Of a DNA stretch of 64,000 nucleotides, positions 29,366 to 38,784 are shown in pieces (the first letter of the stretch is position 1; each line of letters begins with the position of its first letter). Source of the stretch: Porticoccaceae bacterium LTM1 (GTDB taxonomy: Bacteria > Pseudomonadota > Gammaproteobacteria > Pseudomonadales > Porticoccaceae); assembly GCA_030252795.1 (NCBI GenBank), contig CP127080.1, positions 818,501-882,500 of the forward strand, read 5' to 3'. Both the position numbers and the translations under genes were made by a program. Below the pieces are notes generated by a model, which saw only the letters and a list, made by a program, of their open reading frames with translations, ran no database searches and was not told the origin of the DNA.

Positions 29366-31180
29366 ATGGCCTCAAAAGCACTCTCCACATTGTCGGGACC
29401 GCTTGCAACCGATCAGGTTGAGAGTATTCGCAATGCAGTTAATGAATTATCTGCCGATCAGCTCAACTGGTTGAGTGGTTATTTGGCCGGTTTGGCCGTA
29501 AATAAACTACCTGGTTATCATGGCGAATCAGGCCAGTTGGCACCGGCCAATGAAGCATCAAGTCAGTCGGTTGTTACCATTCTGTATGGATCTCAAACCG
29601 GAAATGCGGCCGGTATTGCTGAGCAGCTGTTTGCCCAGTTGTCCGGCGAGGGTTTTTCTGCGCAGCTGAAAAGCCTGGCCGATTATAATCCTCGAAATCT
29701 CGCCAAAGAACAGTATGTCGCACTGGTGATCAGTACTCAGGGTGAGGGTGATCCTCCGGATGATGCACTGGCATTTCACGAATTTCTGTTCGGGAAAAAA
29801 GCCCCCAAACTGAACCAGTTGAAATACAGTGTTCTGGGTTTGGGTGATTCCAGTTATGAAAAATTCTGTCAAACCGGTAAGGAGTTTGACGAGCGATTTT
29901 CTGAGTTGGGTGCAGAGCGCTTGCACGCTCGTCTGGATGCGGATGTGGATTATCAGCAGCAGAGCAGTCAATGGACCGAGTCGTGGAAAAAGACGGCGCA
30001 ATCTTTTCAGGCCAATACCGAGTCCAGTCGTCCCAAGCTGAGTGTGGTTTCGTCAGCTTCTGAGCATGTGTCACAGTGGAGTAAGTTCACTCCTTATGTT
30101 GCAGAAGTACTGGATGGTTTCAAAATCACGGGCCGTGATTCAGGTAAAACGGTACAGCATGTTGAAATTTCCCTGGCGGATTCCGGTTTGCAATATGCAC
30201 CGGGCGATGCGCTGGGAGTCTGGCCGGAAAATGGTCCTGAATTGGTTGCAGAAGTATTGCAGGTGACCGGTCTGAATGCGGATGAGCAGGTAGATCTGGA
30301 TGGCAAGTCTTTGTCTCTGCAGCAAGCGTTGACCATTCATCGTGAGTTAACCCAATTACATCCTGGCTTTGTTGAGTACCTGGCTGCGGACAATGATGGT
30401 TTACAGCAACTGGTGGCAGGTGAGCGTTCTGAATTGTTGGAATTTATTCGCCGTCATCAGGTGGTGGAATTACTGGCTACAACGAGTCACTCCTGGAGTG
30501 CCCAGGAATTAGTGGATCAGTTGCGGGCGATAACTCCACGTCTGTATTCCATAGCGTCCAGTATGGAAGCGGTCGATGATGAAGTGCATTTGACGGTGGG
30601 CCTGGTCAGTGAAACTCGAGACGATGTTAATCGTTTCGGTGCTGCTTCCCGGTTTTTGACTGAAGTAAATGATGAGTCATCGATAAGGGTTTTTGTTGAA
30701 CCGAATCGTAACTTTAAACTCCCGGAAAATGACGATGCACCCATCATCATGGTTGGCCCCGGAACCGGCGTTGCACCATTCAGGAGTTTTCTTCAGCACC
30801 GTGAAGCGATTGGGGCAAGTGGTGATAACTGGTTGTTCTTTGGTAACCCGCACTTTAGCAGTGATTTTCTTTACCAAACCGATTGGCAAAACTGGCACAA
30901 GTCCGGCCTGCTGACTCGAATTGATCTGGCGTTTTCACGCGATCAAAGCGAAAAAATATATGTGCAGGATCGTCTGCAAGGACAGGCAGCTGAAGTGTTT
31001 GCATGGCTGGAGCGTGGTGCGCATTTTTATGTGTGCGGTGATCAAAAGCACATGGCTAAGTCGGTGGATGAAGCGCTTCACCAAATTATTGCCGAGCAGA
31101 GTGGCAAAGGAATTGAGTTTGCCAATGAGTATGTGCAGGGCTTGAAAAAGGCAAAGCGTTATCAACGGGATGTTTATTGA
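29366..31180 (+). CDS. cysJ: Sulfite reductase [NADPH] flavoprotein alpha subunit
   Basis: Passes electrons from NADPH through FAD and FMN to CysI. The domain order is FMN flavodoxin (about 65-200; ILYGSQTGNAAGIAEQL and STQGEGDPPDDALAFHEF), FAD-binding (about 235-440; TPRLYSIASS) and NADPH-binding (about 455-604; MVGPGTGVAPFRSFLQHR, FFGNPHFSSDFLY and YVCGDQKHMAKSVDEAL). It ends with the usual KRYQRDVY. The 604-residue length is close to E. coli CysJ. A long hairpin lies between it and cysI. Confidence 0.96.
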   Translation: MASKALSTLSGPLATDQVESIRNAVNELSADQLNWLSGYLAGLAVNKLPGYHGESGQLAPANEASSQSVVTILYGSQTGNAAGIAEQLFAQLSGEGFSAQLKSLADYNPRNLAKEQYVALVISTQGEGDPPDDALAFHEFLFGKKAPKLNQLKYSVLGLGDSSYEKFCQTGKEFDERFSELGAERLHARLDADVDYQQQSSQWTESWKKTAQSFQANTESSRPKLSVVSSASEHVSQWSKFTPYVAEVLDGFKITGRDSGKTVQHVEISLADSGLQYAPGDALGVWPENGPELVAEVLQVTGLNADEQVDLDGKSLSLQQALTIHRELTQLHPGFVEYLAADNDGLQQLVAGERSELLEFIRRHQVVELLATTSHSWSAQELVDQLRAITPRLYSIASSMEAVDDEVHLTVGLVSETRDDVNRFGAASRFLTEVNDESSIRVFVEPNRNFKLPENDDAPIIMVGPGTGVAPFRSFLQHREAIGASGDNWLFFGNPHFSSDFLYQTDWQNWHKSGLLTRIDLAFSRDQSEKIYVQDRLQGQAAEVFAWLERGAHFYVCGDQKHMAKSVDEALHQIIAEQSGKGIEFANEYVQGLKKAKRYQRDVY

Positions 31181-31226
31181 TCGCTGAACAGAGGTTTGGG
31201 ATTGTGCTGGAATTGGGTGCCAACAT

Positions 31227-31299
31227 GGGCAGCGTATGGCTTGCTATGACACGCCGTTAACAGGCCCTAGCCACGGTCATAGCAAGCCATACCCAGCCC
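31227..31299. repeat. Long perfect hairpin between cysJ and cysI
   Basis: The 17-base arms gtatggcttgctatgac (31234-31250) and gtcatagcaagccatac (31276-31292) are perfectly complementary with a 25-nt loop. An outer 4-bp stem (gggc/gccc) follows after a 3-nt mismatch. There is no T-tract. It ends about 30 bases before the cysI start. It may be an mRNA-stabilising or attenuating structure or the relic of a small palindromic element; the loop contains ttaacaggccctag, similar to the outer end of the element at 69-338. Confidence 0.8.
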
Positions 31300-31329
31300 G
31301 TGTCTTTCAAAGTTATTAGAGATTTAGAA

Positions 31330-33051
31330 ATGAGTAAAGAAGTTCAACTCGCGCCAACAGAGGCAATCAAGGCCAACAGTCGCCATCTGCGCGGTACTTT
31401 GGCGGAGAGCCTTAATGATTCGATTACCGGTGCAATCCGCGAGGAAGATCTGCATATCCTCAAGCACCACGGTACTTATCAGCAGGATGACCGTGATGTT
31501 CGCAATGAGCGTCGCAAGCAGTTTCTGGAATCCGCCTATAGCTTTATGATCCGGGCGCGACTGCCGGGTGGTGTTTGTACGCCTGAGCAGTGGCTGGCGA
31601 TGGACAGTATCGCCCAGCAGTATGGTAACGGCACCTTACGGCTCACTACTCGCCAGACGTTTCAGTTTCACGGTGTGGTGAAAAATCACCTCAAGCCGAC
31701 ATTCCAGCACATGCATTCCGTATTGGTGGATGCTATCGCCGCCTGTGGTGATGTAAACCGCAATGTAATGTGTAATCCCAATCCGGTAGAGAGCCAGGTT
31801 CACCAGGAAGTGTATCAATGGGCGACCAAAATTTCGGAGCACTTGTTGCCGAGCACTAATGCTTATTACGAAATCTGGCTGGATGGTGAGAAGGTCGATA
31901 CCAACCAGGAAGAAGAGCCGATTTATGGTGACACGTATCTGCCGCGAAAATACAAAACTGCGATGGCGGTTCCACCGTTCAATGACGTGGATGTGTTTGC
32001 CCACGATATGGGCTTTATTGCCATTATCGAGAAAGGCGAGCTGAAAGGGTTTAACGTCACCGTTGGTGGTGGCTTGGGAATGACCCACGGCGATCCAGAG
32101 ACGTTTTCAAGGTTGGCTGATGTTATTGGTTTCTGTACGCCAGACCAGGTATTGCAGGTTTCTGAGGAGATCCTGAAAATTCAGCGCGATTATGGTGATC
32201 GGGTGAACCGTCGTTTTGCGCGATTCAAGTACACCATAGCCAAGCATGGAATTGAGTGGTTTAAAGAAGAACTGAAAAATCGCTTGGGGTATGCACTGGA
32301 AGCGGCCAGGCCATTTGAGTTTGTCAGCAACAGTGATCGATATGGTTGGACCGAAGGTTTCGACGGCCGCTGGCACCTCAATCTGTTTATTCAGAATGGT
32401 CGAATAAAGGATGGCGATGGCCTGCAATTGATGACTGGCTTGCGGGAAATAGCGAAAGTCCACAAAGGTGATTTTCGCATTACCCCTAACCAGAACCTGA
32501 TTATTGCCAGTGTCGCTCCAGAGGATCGTCCACAAATAGAAGCGCTGGTAGCCAAATATCAACTTGATGGTGGTGAGGGCGTTTCGGCTGTTCGACGTAA
32601 CAGCATGGCTTGTGTGGCACTGCCGACTTGTTCGTTGGCAATGGCGGAAAGTGAACGCTACCTGCCAGACCTGGTAACCAAAATTGAACAGTTGCTGGAT
32701 AAGCATCAGCTGTCTGAGGAAGAGCTTACTGTGCGTATGCAGGGCTGTCCTAATGGTTGTGGTCGTGCTGCATTGGCCCAGGTCGGCTTTATTGGTAAAG
32801 GGCCCGGCAAGTACAACATGTATCTGGGTGCCGGTCGTTGGGGACAGCGCTTCAGTGCGCTTTATCGAGAGAATATTGATGAAGCGGAAATACTCGGCGA
32901 ATTGGATCCCCTGTTCGAACGTTTTGCGGTAGAACGTAATGCCGGAGAGCCTTTTGGGGACTTCGTCATTCGAGCTGGAATCGTTGCCGAAAATACAGGA
33001 CCGGCAGCCTTTCACCAGGAGATGAAGCTGATCCCGGCGAAAAGCCTCTGA
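31330..33051 (+). CDS. cysI: Sulfite reductase [NADPH] hemoprotein beta subunit
   Basis: Performs the six-electron reduction of sulfite to sulfide on a coupled sirohaem-[4Fe-4S] centre. The cluster ligands are in [15 protein letters not shown] and [17 protein letters not shown]. The N-terminal half-repeat has [14 protein letters not shown] and [13 protein letters not shown]. The E. coli protein has Pro where this one has Ser in PTCSLAMAE. The ATG at 31330 ([14 protein letters not shown], 573 residues) is preferred over a GTG at 31300, which abuts the hairpin. It converges with cysB across only 20 bases with no visible terminator. Confidence 0.95.
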   Translation: MSKEVQLAPTEAIKANSRHLRGTLAESLNDSITGAIREEDLHILKHHGTYQQDDRDVRNERRKQFLESAYSFMIRARLPGGVCTPEQWLAMDSIAQQYGNGTLRLTTRQTFQFHGVVKNHLKPTFQHMHSVLVDAIAACGDVNRNVMCNPNPVESQVHQEVYQWATKISEHLLPSTNAYYEIWLDGEKVDTNQEEEPIYGDTYLPRKYKTAMAVPPFNDVDVFAHDMGFIAIIEKGELKGFNVTVGGGLGMTHGDPETFSRLADVIGFCTPDQVLQVSEEILKIQRDYGDRVNRRFARFKYTIAKHGIEWFKEELKNRLGYALEAARPFEFVSNSDRYGWTEGFDGRWHLNLFIQNGRIKDGDGLQLMTGLREIAKVHKGDFRITPNQNLIIASVAPEDRPQIEALVAKYQLDGGEGVSAVRRNSMACVALPTCSLAMAESERYLPDLVTKIEQLLDKHQLSEEELTVRMQGCPNGCGRAALAQVGFIGKGPGKYNMYLGAGRWGQRFSALYRENIDEAEILGELDPLFERFAVERNAGEPFGDFVIRAGIVAENTGPAAFHQEMKLIPAKSL

Positions 33052-33071
33052 GTTCTTAGTGTGAACAAGCC

Positions 33072-34079
33072 CTAGGCAGCTGATTGGTTATGACCTCGAG
33101 CAATCAGCCGGTAGGGCAGTTTGCTCAGGTCAATATTGGTGATAGACCCACTGTTGCGGTACTCATTGATCGCATCGTCAATATTGCGGCGATCAAAATG
33201 AGGCGCCAGCAGTGAGATAAAGTCGTACATATAGCTTCGCAGATAGTGATCTTCCCGAAAACCGATCCAGGTTGTGTAGGTGGGAAGGATGTCGTGGGTA
33301 CTGTAGGCCACCAGATCACTATCTTCATCGGGAGAGTACGCCATGTTGGCAACAAAGCCGATACCCAGGCCCTGACGGACATAGGTTTTGATAACGTCGG
33401 CATCGCGGGCGGTTATTGCAATGTCCGGTTTCAGGCCAGCTTTGTGGAAGGCATCCACCAGTGTAGAGCGATCAGTTGAGCTGAACAGGTAAGTCACAAT
33501 AGGGTATTTGACCAGATCCTCCAGCTCAATAGAGTCCAATTGGGTCAGGGGGTGCCCTTGTGGAACCAGTAAGGCCTGGTCCCAGAAGTAGCAAGGGAGA
33601 GTGACCATGTTGTTGTTTCGTGGCGAGGCACTACTGGCGATGGCAAAGTCTACATGGCCGGACTTCAGCCATTCGTCGATCTGGTCATTGGTACCTTGAT
33701 GCAGATGGAGTTGGACATCCGGGTAAAGCTCACGGAATTTGCCCAGAATAGAGGGCAATACATAACGGGCTTGTGTGTGGGTGGTTCCGATAGAAAGGAC
33801 ACCGCCATGCTCATTTTGCAGCTCATTGGAAAGTTGTTTGATGGTATCAACGTCGCGCAGGATATTTCGGGCCTTCTCCAGCACCAGATGGCCGGCATGG
33901 GTAATGCCATCCAGGGTCTTGCCGTTGCGGGAAAACAGCCTCAGCCCAAGCTCTTCTTCCAGAAGCTTAAGCTGTTTGCTGATGCCTGGCTGAGAGGTGT
34001 AGAGCTGTTCGGCAGCGGCAGTAATGTTAAGCCCGTTCTCCGAAATGGCCACCAGGTAGCGAAGTTGTTGTAGTTTCAC
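33072..34079 (-). CDS. cysB: LysR-type transcriptional regulator of the cysteine regulon
   Basis: Activates cys genes when N-acetylserine is high and sulfide or thiosulfate is low. An N-terminal winged helix-turn-helix (MKLQQLRYLVAISENGLNITAAAEQLYTSQPGIS, given here as residues 1-34: key part AAAEQLYTSQPGIS) is followed by a periplasmic-binding-type effector domain. Residues such as SSTDRSTLVDAFHKAG and RQGLGIGFVANMAY are close to CysB/Cbl. At 335 residues it is slightly longer than E. coli CysB. Its position inside the cys island supports CysB over the paralogue Cbl. A terminator-like hairpin lies in its 5' leader. Confidence 0.93.
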   Translation of the reverse strand: MKLQQLRYLVAISENGLNITAAAEQLYTSQPGISKQLKLLEEELGLRLFSRNGKTLDGITHAGHLVLEKARNILRDVDTIKQLSNELQNEHGGVLSIGTTHTQARYVLPSILGKFRELYPDVQLHLHQGTNDQIDEWLKSGHVDFAIASSASPRNNNMVTLPCYFWDQALLVPQGHPLTQLDSIELEDLVKYPIVTYLFSSTDRSTLVDAFHKAGLKPDIAITARDADVIKTYVRQGLGIGFVANMAYSPDEDSDLVAYSTHDILPTYTTWIGFREDHYLRSYMYDFISLLAPHFDRRNIDDAINEYRNSGSITNIDLSKLPYRLIARGHNQSAA

Positions 34080-34137
34080 AATTGAATCCTCAATTTGCTT
34101 TCACAGCTGCCTGTTGTGGCGTAAGTGAGTCAGGCAT

Positions 34138-34170
34138 AAAAAAAGCCACCAGTGTCTTACACGGTGGCTT
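34138..34170 (-). terminator. Leftward terminator in the cysB upstream region
   Basis: Stem agccacc/ggtggct, extended by acac/gtgt with a bulge, followed on the minus strand by eight Ts. It lies about 60 bases upstream of the cysB start and reads toward cysB, so it would stop a leftward leader transcript. The rest of the 438-bp cysB-cysG gap (34080-34517) has no convincing gene and should hold both promoters; it is AT-rich near 34410-34470. Confidence 0.75.
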
Positions 34171-34517
34171 TGATAAGGCAGGTTGAACTACCGGTTTCAA
34201 TATCCACCGTCGCTGTGCACACACATACAAATGCAGGCGTTAGTGTAGCTGGTGTTGATCATGGTAGAGATACCATGAAAAGCACATGCGACGAGATAAA
34301 AGAGGTAGTTGGTTGCCATTTTCAATACAAACCCAAAGGGTAATTGGTGGGTGCTCTAAAACTTGAAAGCGATTTTTAGCATGGCGAAACGTTCTAAGGC
34401 AAGGGTATTTTCATCTAAATAACGAAATAATATTTACAGATAAGCAAGTATTATTTCTTAAAAGTTCCTCTGATCGCTAAATTGGGCTGGTTTAGATAAA
34501 CCCGGATATGCCCAATC

Positions 34518-35963
34518 ATGAAATATTTTCCTATTTTTGCCGATTTGAAGGACAAGCCCGTTCTCGTGGTTGGGGCGGGTACAGTTGCCCAGCGCAAAAT
34601 TCACTTGTTACTCAAAACCGGTGCTCAACTTAAGGTGGTAGCCAGGGAGGTAGGTGCTCCCGTCGCTGAATTGCACAGTCAGGGACGGCTCGAGTTACGG
34701 AAAGGTGAATTTCTGGCCTCCGACCTCGACGGACAGTGGCTGGTAATAGCGGCCACTAATGATGTTGAAGTCAATCAGCGCATAGAGGCCGCTGCTTCTG
34801 AGCGCCAGGTTTTTGCCAACGTGGTGGACGACAGACATCTCAGCCAATTTATCGTCCCGGCGATCGTGGATCGTGATTCCGTCCAGGTGGCAATTTCTAC
34901 CAGTGGTGATGCCCCGGTTCTGGCTCGTTCACTGCGAGCGGAGCTGGAGTCGCGATTGCCATCAAGGCTCGGGCAGTTGGCGGCCAAGATGGGCAAGTGG
35001 CGCAGCGTCGTTAAGCAAAAGCTGCAAACCAGCGGTCAGCGTCGACTGTTCTGGGAGCAATTGCTCAACTCCAGTATTCCATCGTTGGTCTATCAAGGTC
35101 AGGACGCCCAGGCGGAATCGGAAGTGCTACGACTTCTGAACAGTGAAAAGCCGTCTTTGGCTGGTCATGTCAGTCTCGTAGGGGCTGGACCTGGTGACCC
35201 GGAGTTGTTGACTCTCAAGGCGTTGCAGAGGATTCAGACCGCCGATGTGGTGTTCTACGACAATCTGGTCAGTGACGATGTATTGGAGCTGATTCGCCGC
35301 GATGCCGATCGAATTTACGTTGGCAAAAAATCCGGTGCACACAGCTCCCATCAGGAAGATATTCAACAGCAGTTGGTCAGCTATGCACAGCAGGGATTAA
35401 GGGTAGTGCGCCTGAAAGGTGGTGACCCCTTTGTATTTGGTCGTGGCGGTGAGGAGCTTGGGGCGCTTAAGGATGCCGGAATCTCCTTTGATGTGGTACC
35501 GGGCATTACGGCAGCGGCGGCAAGTGCAGCATACAGTGGCATACCCCTGACTCACCGTGACTATTCCCAGTCTGCCATTCTGGTTACCGGGCATGGTAAG
35601 GACGGTGGAGAGCTGGATTGGAAAGCTCTGGCCAAGTCCAATCAGACCCTTGCGGTTTATATGGGCCTGAAGCAGGCAGCAACCATTTCAGGTCAATTGA
35701 TAAGCCATGGCCGCGATCCAAAAACGCCAGTGGCACTGATTGAGCGCGCTACGACGTCGCACCAGAGGACTGTGAGCGGTCAACTCGATCAATTGCCGGA
35801 GATGATCACTCGGCACCAGCTTGAATCACCAACTATGATTTTGATTGGCGAAGTCTGTCAGTTGGCTGGGCAGTATCAGTGGTTTAACGACAGTTACCAA
35901 CAGTATTCCCCGGCAGCCGAAAAGACTGAAGCGTTTGAAATACCCCAGATGTGTGCCTGGTAA
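34518..35963 (+). CDS. cysG: Siroheme synthase (trifunctional)
   Basis: Converts uroporphyrinogen III to sirohaem, the cofactor of CysI. The N-terminal CysG-B part (about 1-210) is the NAD-dependent dehydrogenase/ferrochelatase, with VLVVGAGTVAQRKIHLLL and STSGDAPVLARSLR. The C-terminal CysG-A part (about 215-460) is the SAM-dependent methyltransferase, with LVGAGPGDPELLTLKAL, VFYDNLVS and LKGGDPFVFGRGGEEL. The 481-residue length fits the fused enzyme. It leads the rightward unit cysG-cysK-cysH-permease. Confidence 0.96.
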   Translation: MKYFPIFADLKDKPVLVVGAGTVAQRKIHLLLKTGAQLKVVAREVGAPVAELHSQGRLELRKGEFLASDLDGQWLVIAATNDVEVNQRIEAAASERQVFANVVDDRHLSQFIVPAIVDRDSVQVAISTSGDAPVLARSLRAELESRLPSRLGQLAAKMGKWRSVVKQKLQTSGQRRLFWEQLLNSSIPSLVYQGQDAQAESEVLRLLNSEKPSLAGHVSLVGAGPGDPELLTLKALQRIQTADVVFYDNLVSDDVLELIRRDADRIYVGKKSGAHSSHQEDIQQQLVSYAQQGLRVVRLKGGDPFVFGRGGEELGALKDAGISFDVVPGITAAAASAAYSGIPLTHRDYSQSAILVTGHGKDGGELDWKALAKSNQTLAVYMGLKQAATISGQLISHGRDPKTPVALIERATTSHQRTVSGQLDQLPEMITRHQLESPTMILIGEVCQLAGQYQWFNDSYQQYSPAAEKTEAFEIPQMCAW

Positions 35964-35992
35964 CACTAAAAATGAAGGAAAGGTGATTCAAG

Positions 35993-36952
35993 ATGATTTA
36001 CGACAATATTCTGCAAACCATTGGTCGTACACCCGTAGTAAAAATTAACCGGCTTGGGCCTGACCACGTCAATCTGTTTGTCAAAGTGGAAGCGTTCAAC
36101 CCGATGGCATCGGTAAAAGATCGGCTGGCAATCGCTATTGTGGAAGATGCCGAGCGTCGCGGTGTGTTGAAGCCGGGGCAAACAATCATTGAGGCGACGT
36201 CCGGTAATACCGGTATTGCCCTCGCTATGGTGGCTGCAGCCAAAGGGTATCCATTTGTTGCCACTATGGCGGAAAGCTTTTCTGTTGAGCGCCGCAAATT
36301 AATGAAAGCACTGGGTGCGAAGGTCATTCTGACTCCGGCTGCAGAGAGAGCGACGGGAATGGTTCGTCTGGCAGAAGAACTGGCAGAAAAAAATGGCTGG
36401 TTCCTTGCTCGTCAGTTTGAAAACGAAGCAAACCCGGCTTACCACCGCAATACCACCGGGCCGGAAATCCTCCGAGATTTTGCAGATACCCCGCTGGATT
36501 ATTTCGTCAGTGGTTATGGTACCGGTGGAACCATTACCGGTGTGGGTGAAGTACTGAAAGTGGCATTGCCCAATGTGAAAATTATCGGTACCGAACCTGC
36601 AGGTGCTGCCTTATTGCAAGGCAACGAATGGCAGCCTCATAAAATTCAAGGCTGGACCCCGGACTTTATTCCGAAGGTGCTCAATCGAGATGTAATTGAC
36701 GAAGTGATTCCCGTCGATGACACCGTTGCCCGTGATACAGCACTGGCACTTGCCCAGAAAGAGGGAATATTTGTTGGTATTTCTGCCGGTGGTACTTTTG
36801 CCACCGCTCTTAAGGTGGCCGAAACCGCACCAGCGGGCAGCAATATACTCGCAATGCTGCCTGACACCGGCGAGCGGTATCTGAGTACCTTCCTGTTTGA
36901 TGACATCAGCGAAGAATCAGATGATCTCTGGCTGCAGGAAGTGACGGGTTAA
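35993..36952 (+). CDS. cysK: Cysteine synthase (O-acetylserine sulfhydrylase)
   Basis: Makes cysteine from O-acetylserine and sulfide with PLP. The PLP lysine is in MASVKDR near residue 43, the substrate loop is ATSGNTGIALAMV, and the phosphate loop is GYGTGGTITGVG, with GISAGG near the C-terminus. The opening MIYDNILQTIGRTPVVKI is typical of CysK. CysM is the alternative: the 319-residue length and MAESFSVERRK fit CysK somewhat better, but the distinction is not certain. It lies 29 bases after cysG. Confidence 0.9.
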   Translation: MIYDNILQTIGRTPVVKINRLGPDHVNLFVKVEAFNPMASVKDRLAIAIVEDAERRGVLKPGQTIIEATSGNTGIALAMVAAAKGYPFVATMAESFSVERRKLMKALGAKVILTPAAERATGMVRLAEELAEKNGWFLARQFENEANPAYHRNTTGPEILRDFADTPLDYFVSGYGTGGTITGVGEVLKVALPNVKIIGTEPAGAALLQGNEWQPHKIQGWTPDFIPKVLNRDVIDEVIPVDDTVARDTALALAQKEGIFVGISAGGTFATALKVAETAPAGSNILAMLPDTGERYLSTFLFDDISEESDDLWLQEVTG

Positions 36953-36973
36953 TAGCTATACAAAAACCACCAT

Positions 36974-37200
36974 TGTCATCCTGAGCAAAGCGAAGGATCT
37001 CAAATTTCAGGTAGAACAGAGATTCTTAACTACGTTCAGAATGACAAAGACGTAGTCCGGATGGAGCAACGCGTAATCCGGGAATATCAGTCGCCAAAAC
37101 AACCAATGTCATCCTGAGCAAAGCGAAGGATCTCACAGTTTAGTTAACAACGAGATTCTTCACTACGTTCAGAATGACAAAGACGTAGCCCGGATGGAGC
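36974..37200. repeat. Two direct copies of a gtcatcctgagc-type repeat
   Basis: Two near-identical 94-base copies lie at 36974-37067 and 37107-37200, with a period of 133 bases. Each starts tgtcatcctgagcaaagcg, contains an imperfect inverted partner (ttcagaatgacaaagacgtag) and ends ccggatggagc. After copy 1 a short hairpin partner (gcgtaatccggg) follows; after copy 2 it is missing, and the cysH start lies ten bases on. They fill the gap between cysK and cysH. Confidence 0.85.
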
Positions 37201-37210
37201 ATTTTTTTCT

Positions 37211-37969
37211 GTGACGAATATCGCCAAGTCCTTATATCTGAAAAAACAGGTTCTGGTCGAACAGCTCAATCGTATCGCTGCTGATCACAAATCAGTAGCT
37301 CTGGCGAACAGCCTGAGCATTGAGGATATGCTGATCACGCACTTGTTGCTCACTCACAATATTGCTATTGAAATTTTTTCACTGGATACCGGTCGACTGC
37401 ATCAGGAAACCCTACAGGTCATCGACGATGTGAAAAAACAGTACGGCTACCAAATTGAGGTGTTTTCACCGGATGCAGATGATATTGAAAAATACGTACA
37501 GGACAACGGCATTAACGGATTCTACGATTCGGTAGAACAGCGTAAAGGCTGTTGCTATGTGCGAAAAGTCCTGCCTTTAAAGCGTGCCCTGTCAGGCAAA
37601 GAAGCCTGGATTACCGGTATGCGTCGGGAGCAGGGAGCAACCCGTAATGAACTGGAAGAAAAGGCTTGGGACGAAAGTAACGGTTTGTGGAAATACAACC
37701 CGTTGGCCGACTGGACCGAAAAAGAGGTTTGGCAGCTCATTCGCTCTGAAAATATTCCCTACAACGCTCTCTATGATCAGCACTTTGCCAGTATTGGCTG
37801 TGCGCCTTGTACTCGCTCAATCACCATGGGCGAAGATGTAAGAGCCGGTCGCTGGTGGTGGGAAAATCCCGATAGTAAAGAGTGCGGTCTTCATGTGCAG
37901 GCAAGTCCAATCAAATTGATCTCTGAGCCACCAGAGCCCATCAAGTATGACGGCGGGGATCAGGGGTGA
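37211..37969 (+). CDS. cysH: Adenylyl-sulfate (APS) reductase, Fe-S type
   Basis: Reduces an activated sulfate to sulfite with thioredoxin or glutaredoxin electrons. It carries KGCCYVRK and IGCAPCTR, the CC/CxxC set that binds a [4Fe-4S] cluster and marks enzymes using APS; E. coli-type PAPS reductases lack it. The catalytic Cys is in KECGLH near the C-terminus. The PP-loop-like ANSLSIEDMLITHLL and SLDTGRLHQET bind the nucleotide. The start is GTG, with ggag about 12 bases upstream supplied by the end of the adjoining repeat. At 252 residues the length is normal. Its stop overlaps the next start (GTGA). Confidence 0.94.
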   Translation: MTNIAKSLYLKKQVLVEQLNRIAADHKSVALANSLSIEDMLITHLLLTHNIAIEIFSLDTGRLHQETLQVIDDVKKQYGYQIEVFSPDADDIEKYVQDNGINGFYDSVEQRKGCCYVRKVLPLKRALSGKEAWITGMRREQGATRNELEEKAWDESNGLWKYNPLADWTEKEVWQLIRSENIPYNALYDQHFASIGCAPCTRSITMGEDVRAGRWWWENPDSKECGLHVQASPIKLISEPPEPIKYDGGDQG

Positions 37970-38724
37970 CGGAAGTTGCACTAATTGTAAGTGCCCTGTT
38001 TGTCGGAATAATAATTGGAATGACTGGAATTGGTGGCGGTTCATTAATGACGCCGCTGTTAATTCTGGTATTTAAAATTTCTCCGCCAGTGGCAGTTGCG
38101 ACAGATTTGTTTTTTGCGGGTGTTACCAAACTGGTTGGTACGGTCGAATACACTCGAAAAAAACTGGTGGACTGGAAAATCAGTTCATTTATGTGGCTGG
38201 GGAGTATTCCCGCAAGTCTGGCTACAGTCGCGATTATTCCAGAGAACGGAGAGTTTGTAGTCACTATTCAGAAGGTGCTCTCTTTCGCCTTGTTATTGAC
38301 CGGGACAGTTATTTTTTTACGTCCCAAAATCAGTCGTTGGGTGCATAACCGAAAGAATATTCTCAAATACCGTTCGATTCTGCTTGTTCTTTTTGGGGCA
38401 CTGCTAGGGGTGTTGGTAACCCTGAGTTCCGTAGGGGCAGGTGCACTTGGTTTGGCGGTACTCGCTGTGCTATTTCCAGAACGACGAATGACAGAACTGG
38501 TTGGTGTGGATCTGGCTCATACGGTCATATTGAGTTTCGTAGCCGGGCTAGGCCATCTCGCTGTTGACCATGTCAATTTTCAACTGTTGGGGCTGCTGCT
38601 AATAGGCTCTTTGCCCGGAGTATGGCTTGGCTCCCGACTTAACTGGCGTTTGAATGAGCGCTGGATCGCGGCAGTCCTGTTGCTGGTTGGGGGCTGGCTG
38701 GCCTACGCTACCTGCCTGCGATAA
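37966..38724 (+). CDS. TauE/SafE-family permease linked to cysH
   Basis: A 252-residue polytopic membrane protein with the family's repeated Gly-rich helices: GIIIGMTGIGGGSLMTPLL at the N-terminus and LSSVGAGALGLAVLAVLFP in the second half. It starts at a GTG overlapping the cysH stop by four bases, so translation of the two is coupled. Members of this family are proposed to export sulfite or related anions. Tight linkage to a sulfite-producing enzyme makes sulfite efflux, or sulfate movement, a reasonable inference, but the substrate is not shown. Confidence 0.85.
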   Translation: MTEVALIVSALFVGIIIGMTGIGGGSLMTPLLILVFKISPPVAVATDLFFAGVTKLVGTVEYTRKKLVDWKISSFMWLGSIPASLATVAIIPENGEFVVTIQKVLSFALLLTGTVIFLRPKISRWVHNRKNILKYRSILLVLFGALLGVLVTLSSVGAGALGLAVLAVLFPERRMTELVGVDLAHTVILSFVAGLGHLAVDHVNFQLLGLLLIGSLPGVWLGSRLNWRLNERWIAAVLLLVGGWLAYATCLR

Positions 38725-38784
38725 CTGCAAGTCACTGATCGGTCACCAAGCGTACCAAGCAGCAGTGGATAGCTGCCTATACTC

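Noticed and set aside
34138-34230. Possible tRNA gene near the cysB leader
   Set aside because: The hairpin does not extend into a cloverleaf and no T-loop or anticodon arm could be formed.
34152-34343. 63-codon plus-strand open frame between cysB and cysG
   Set aside because: It begins inside the leftward terminator hairpin and has no ribosome-binding site or recognisable domain.
36974-37200. Possible CRISPR array
   Set aside because: There are only two units of 94 bases that are themselves imperfect palindromes, with no short regular spacers and no cas genes.
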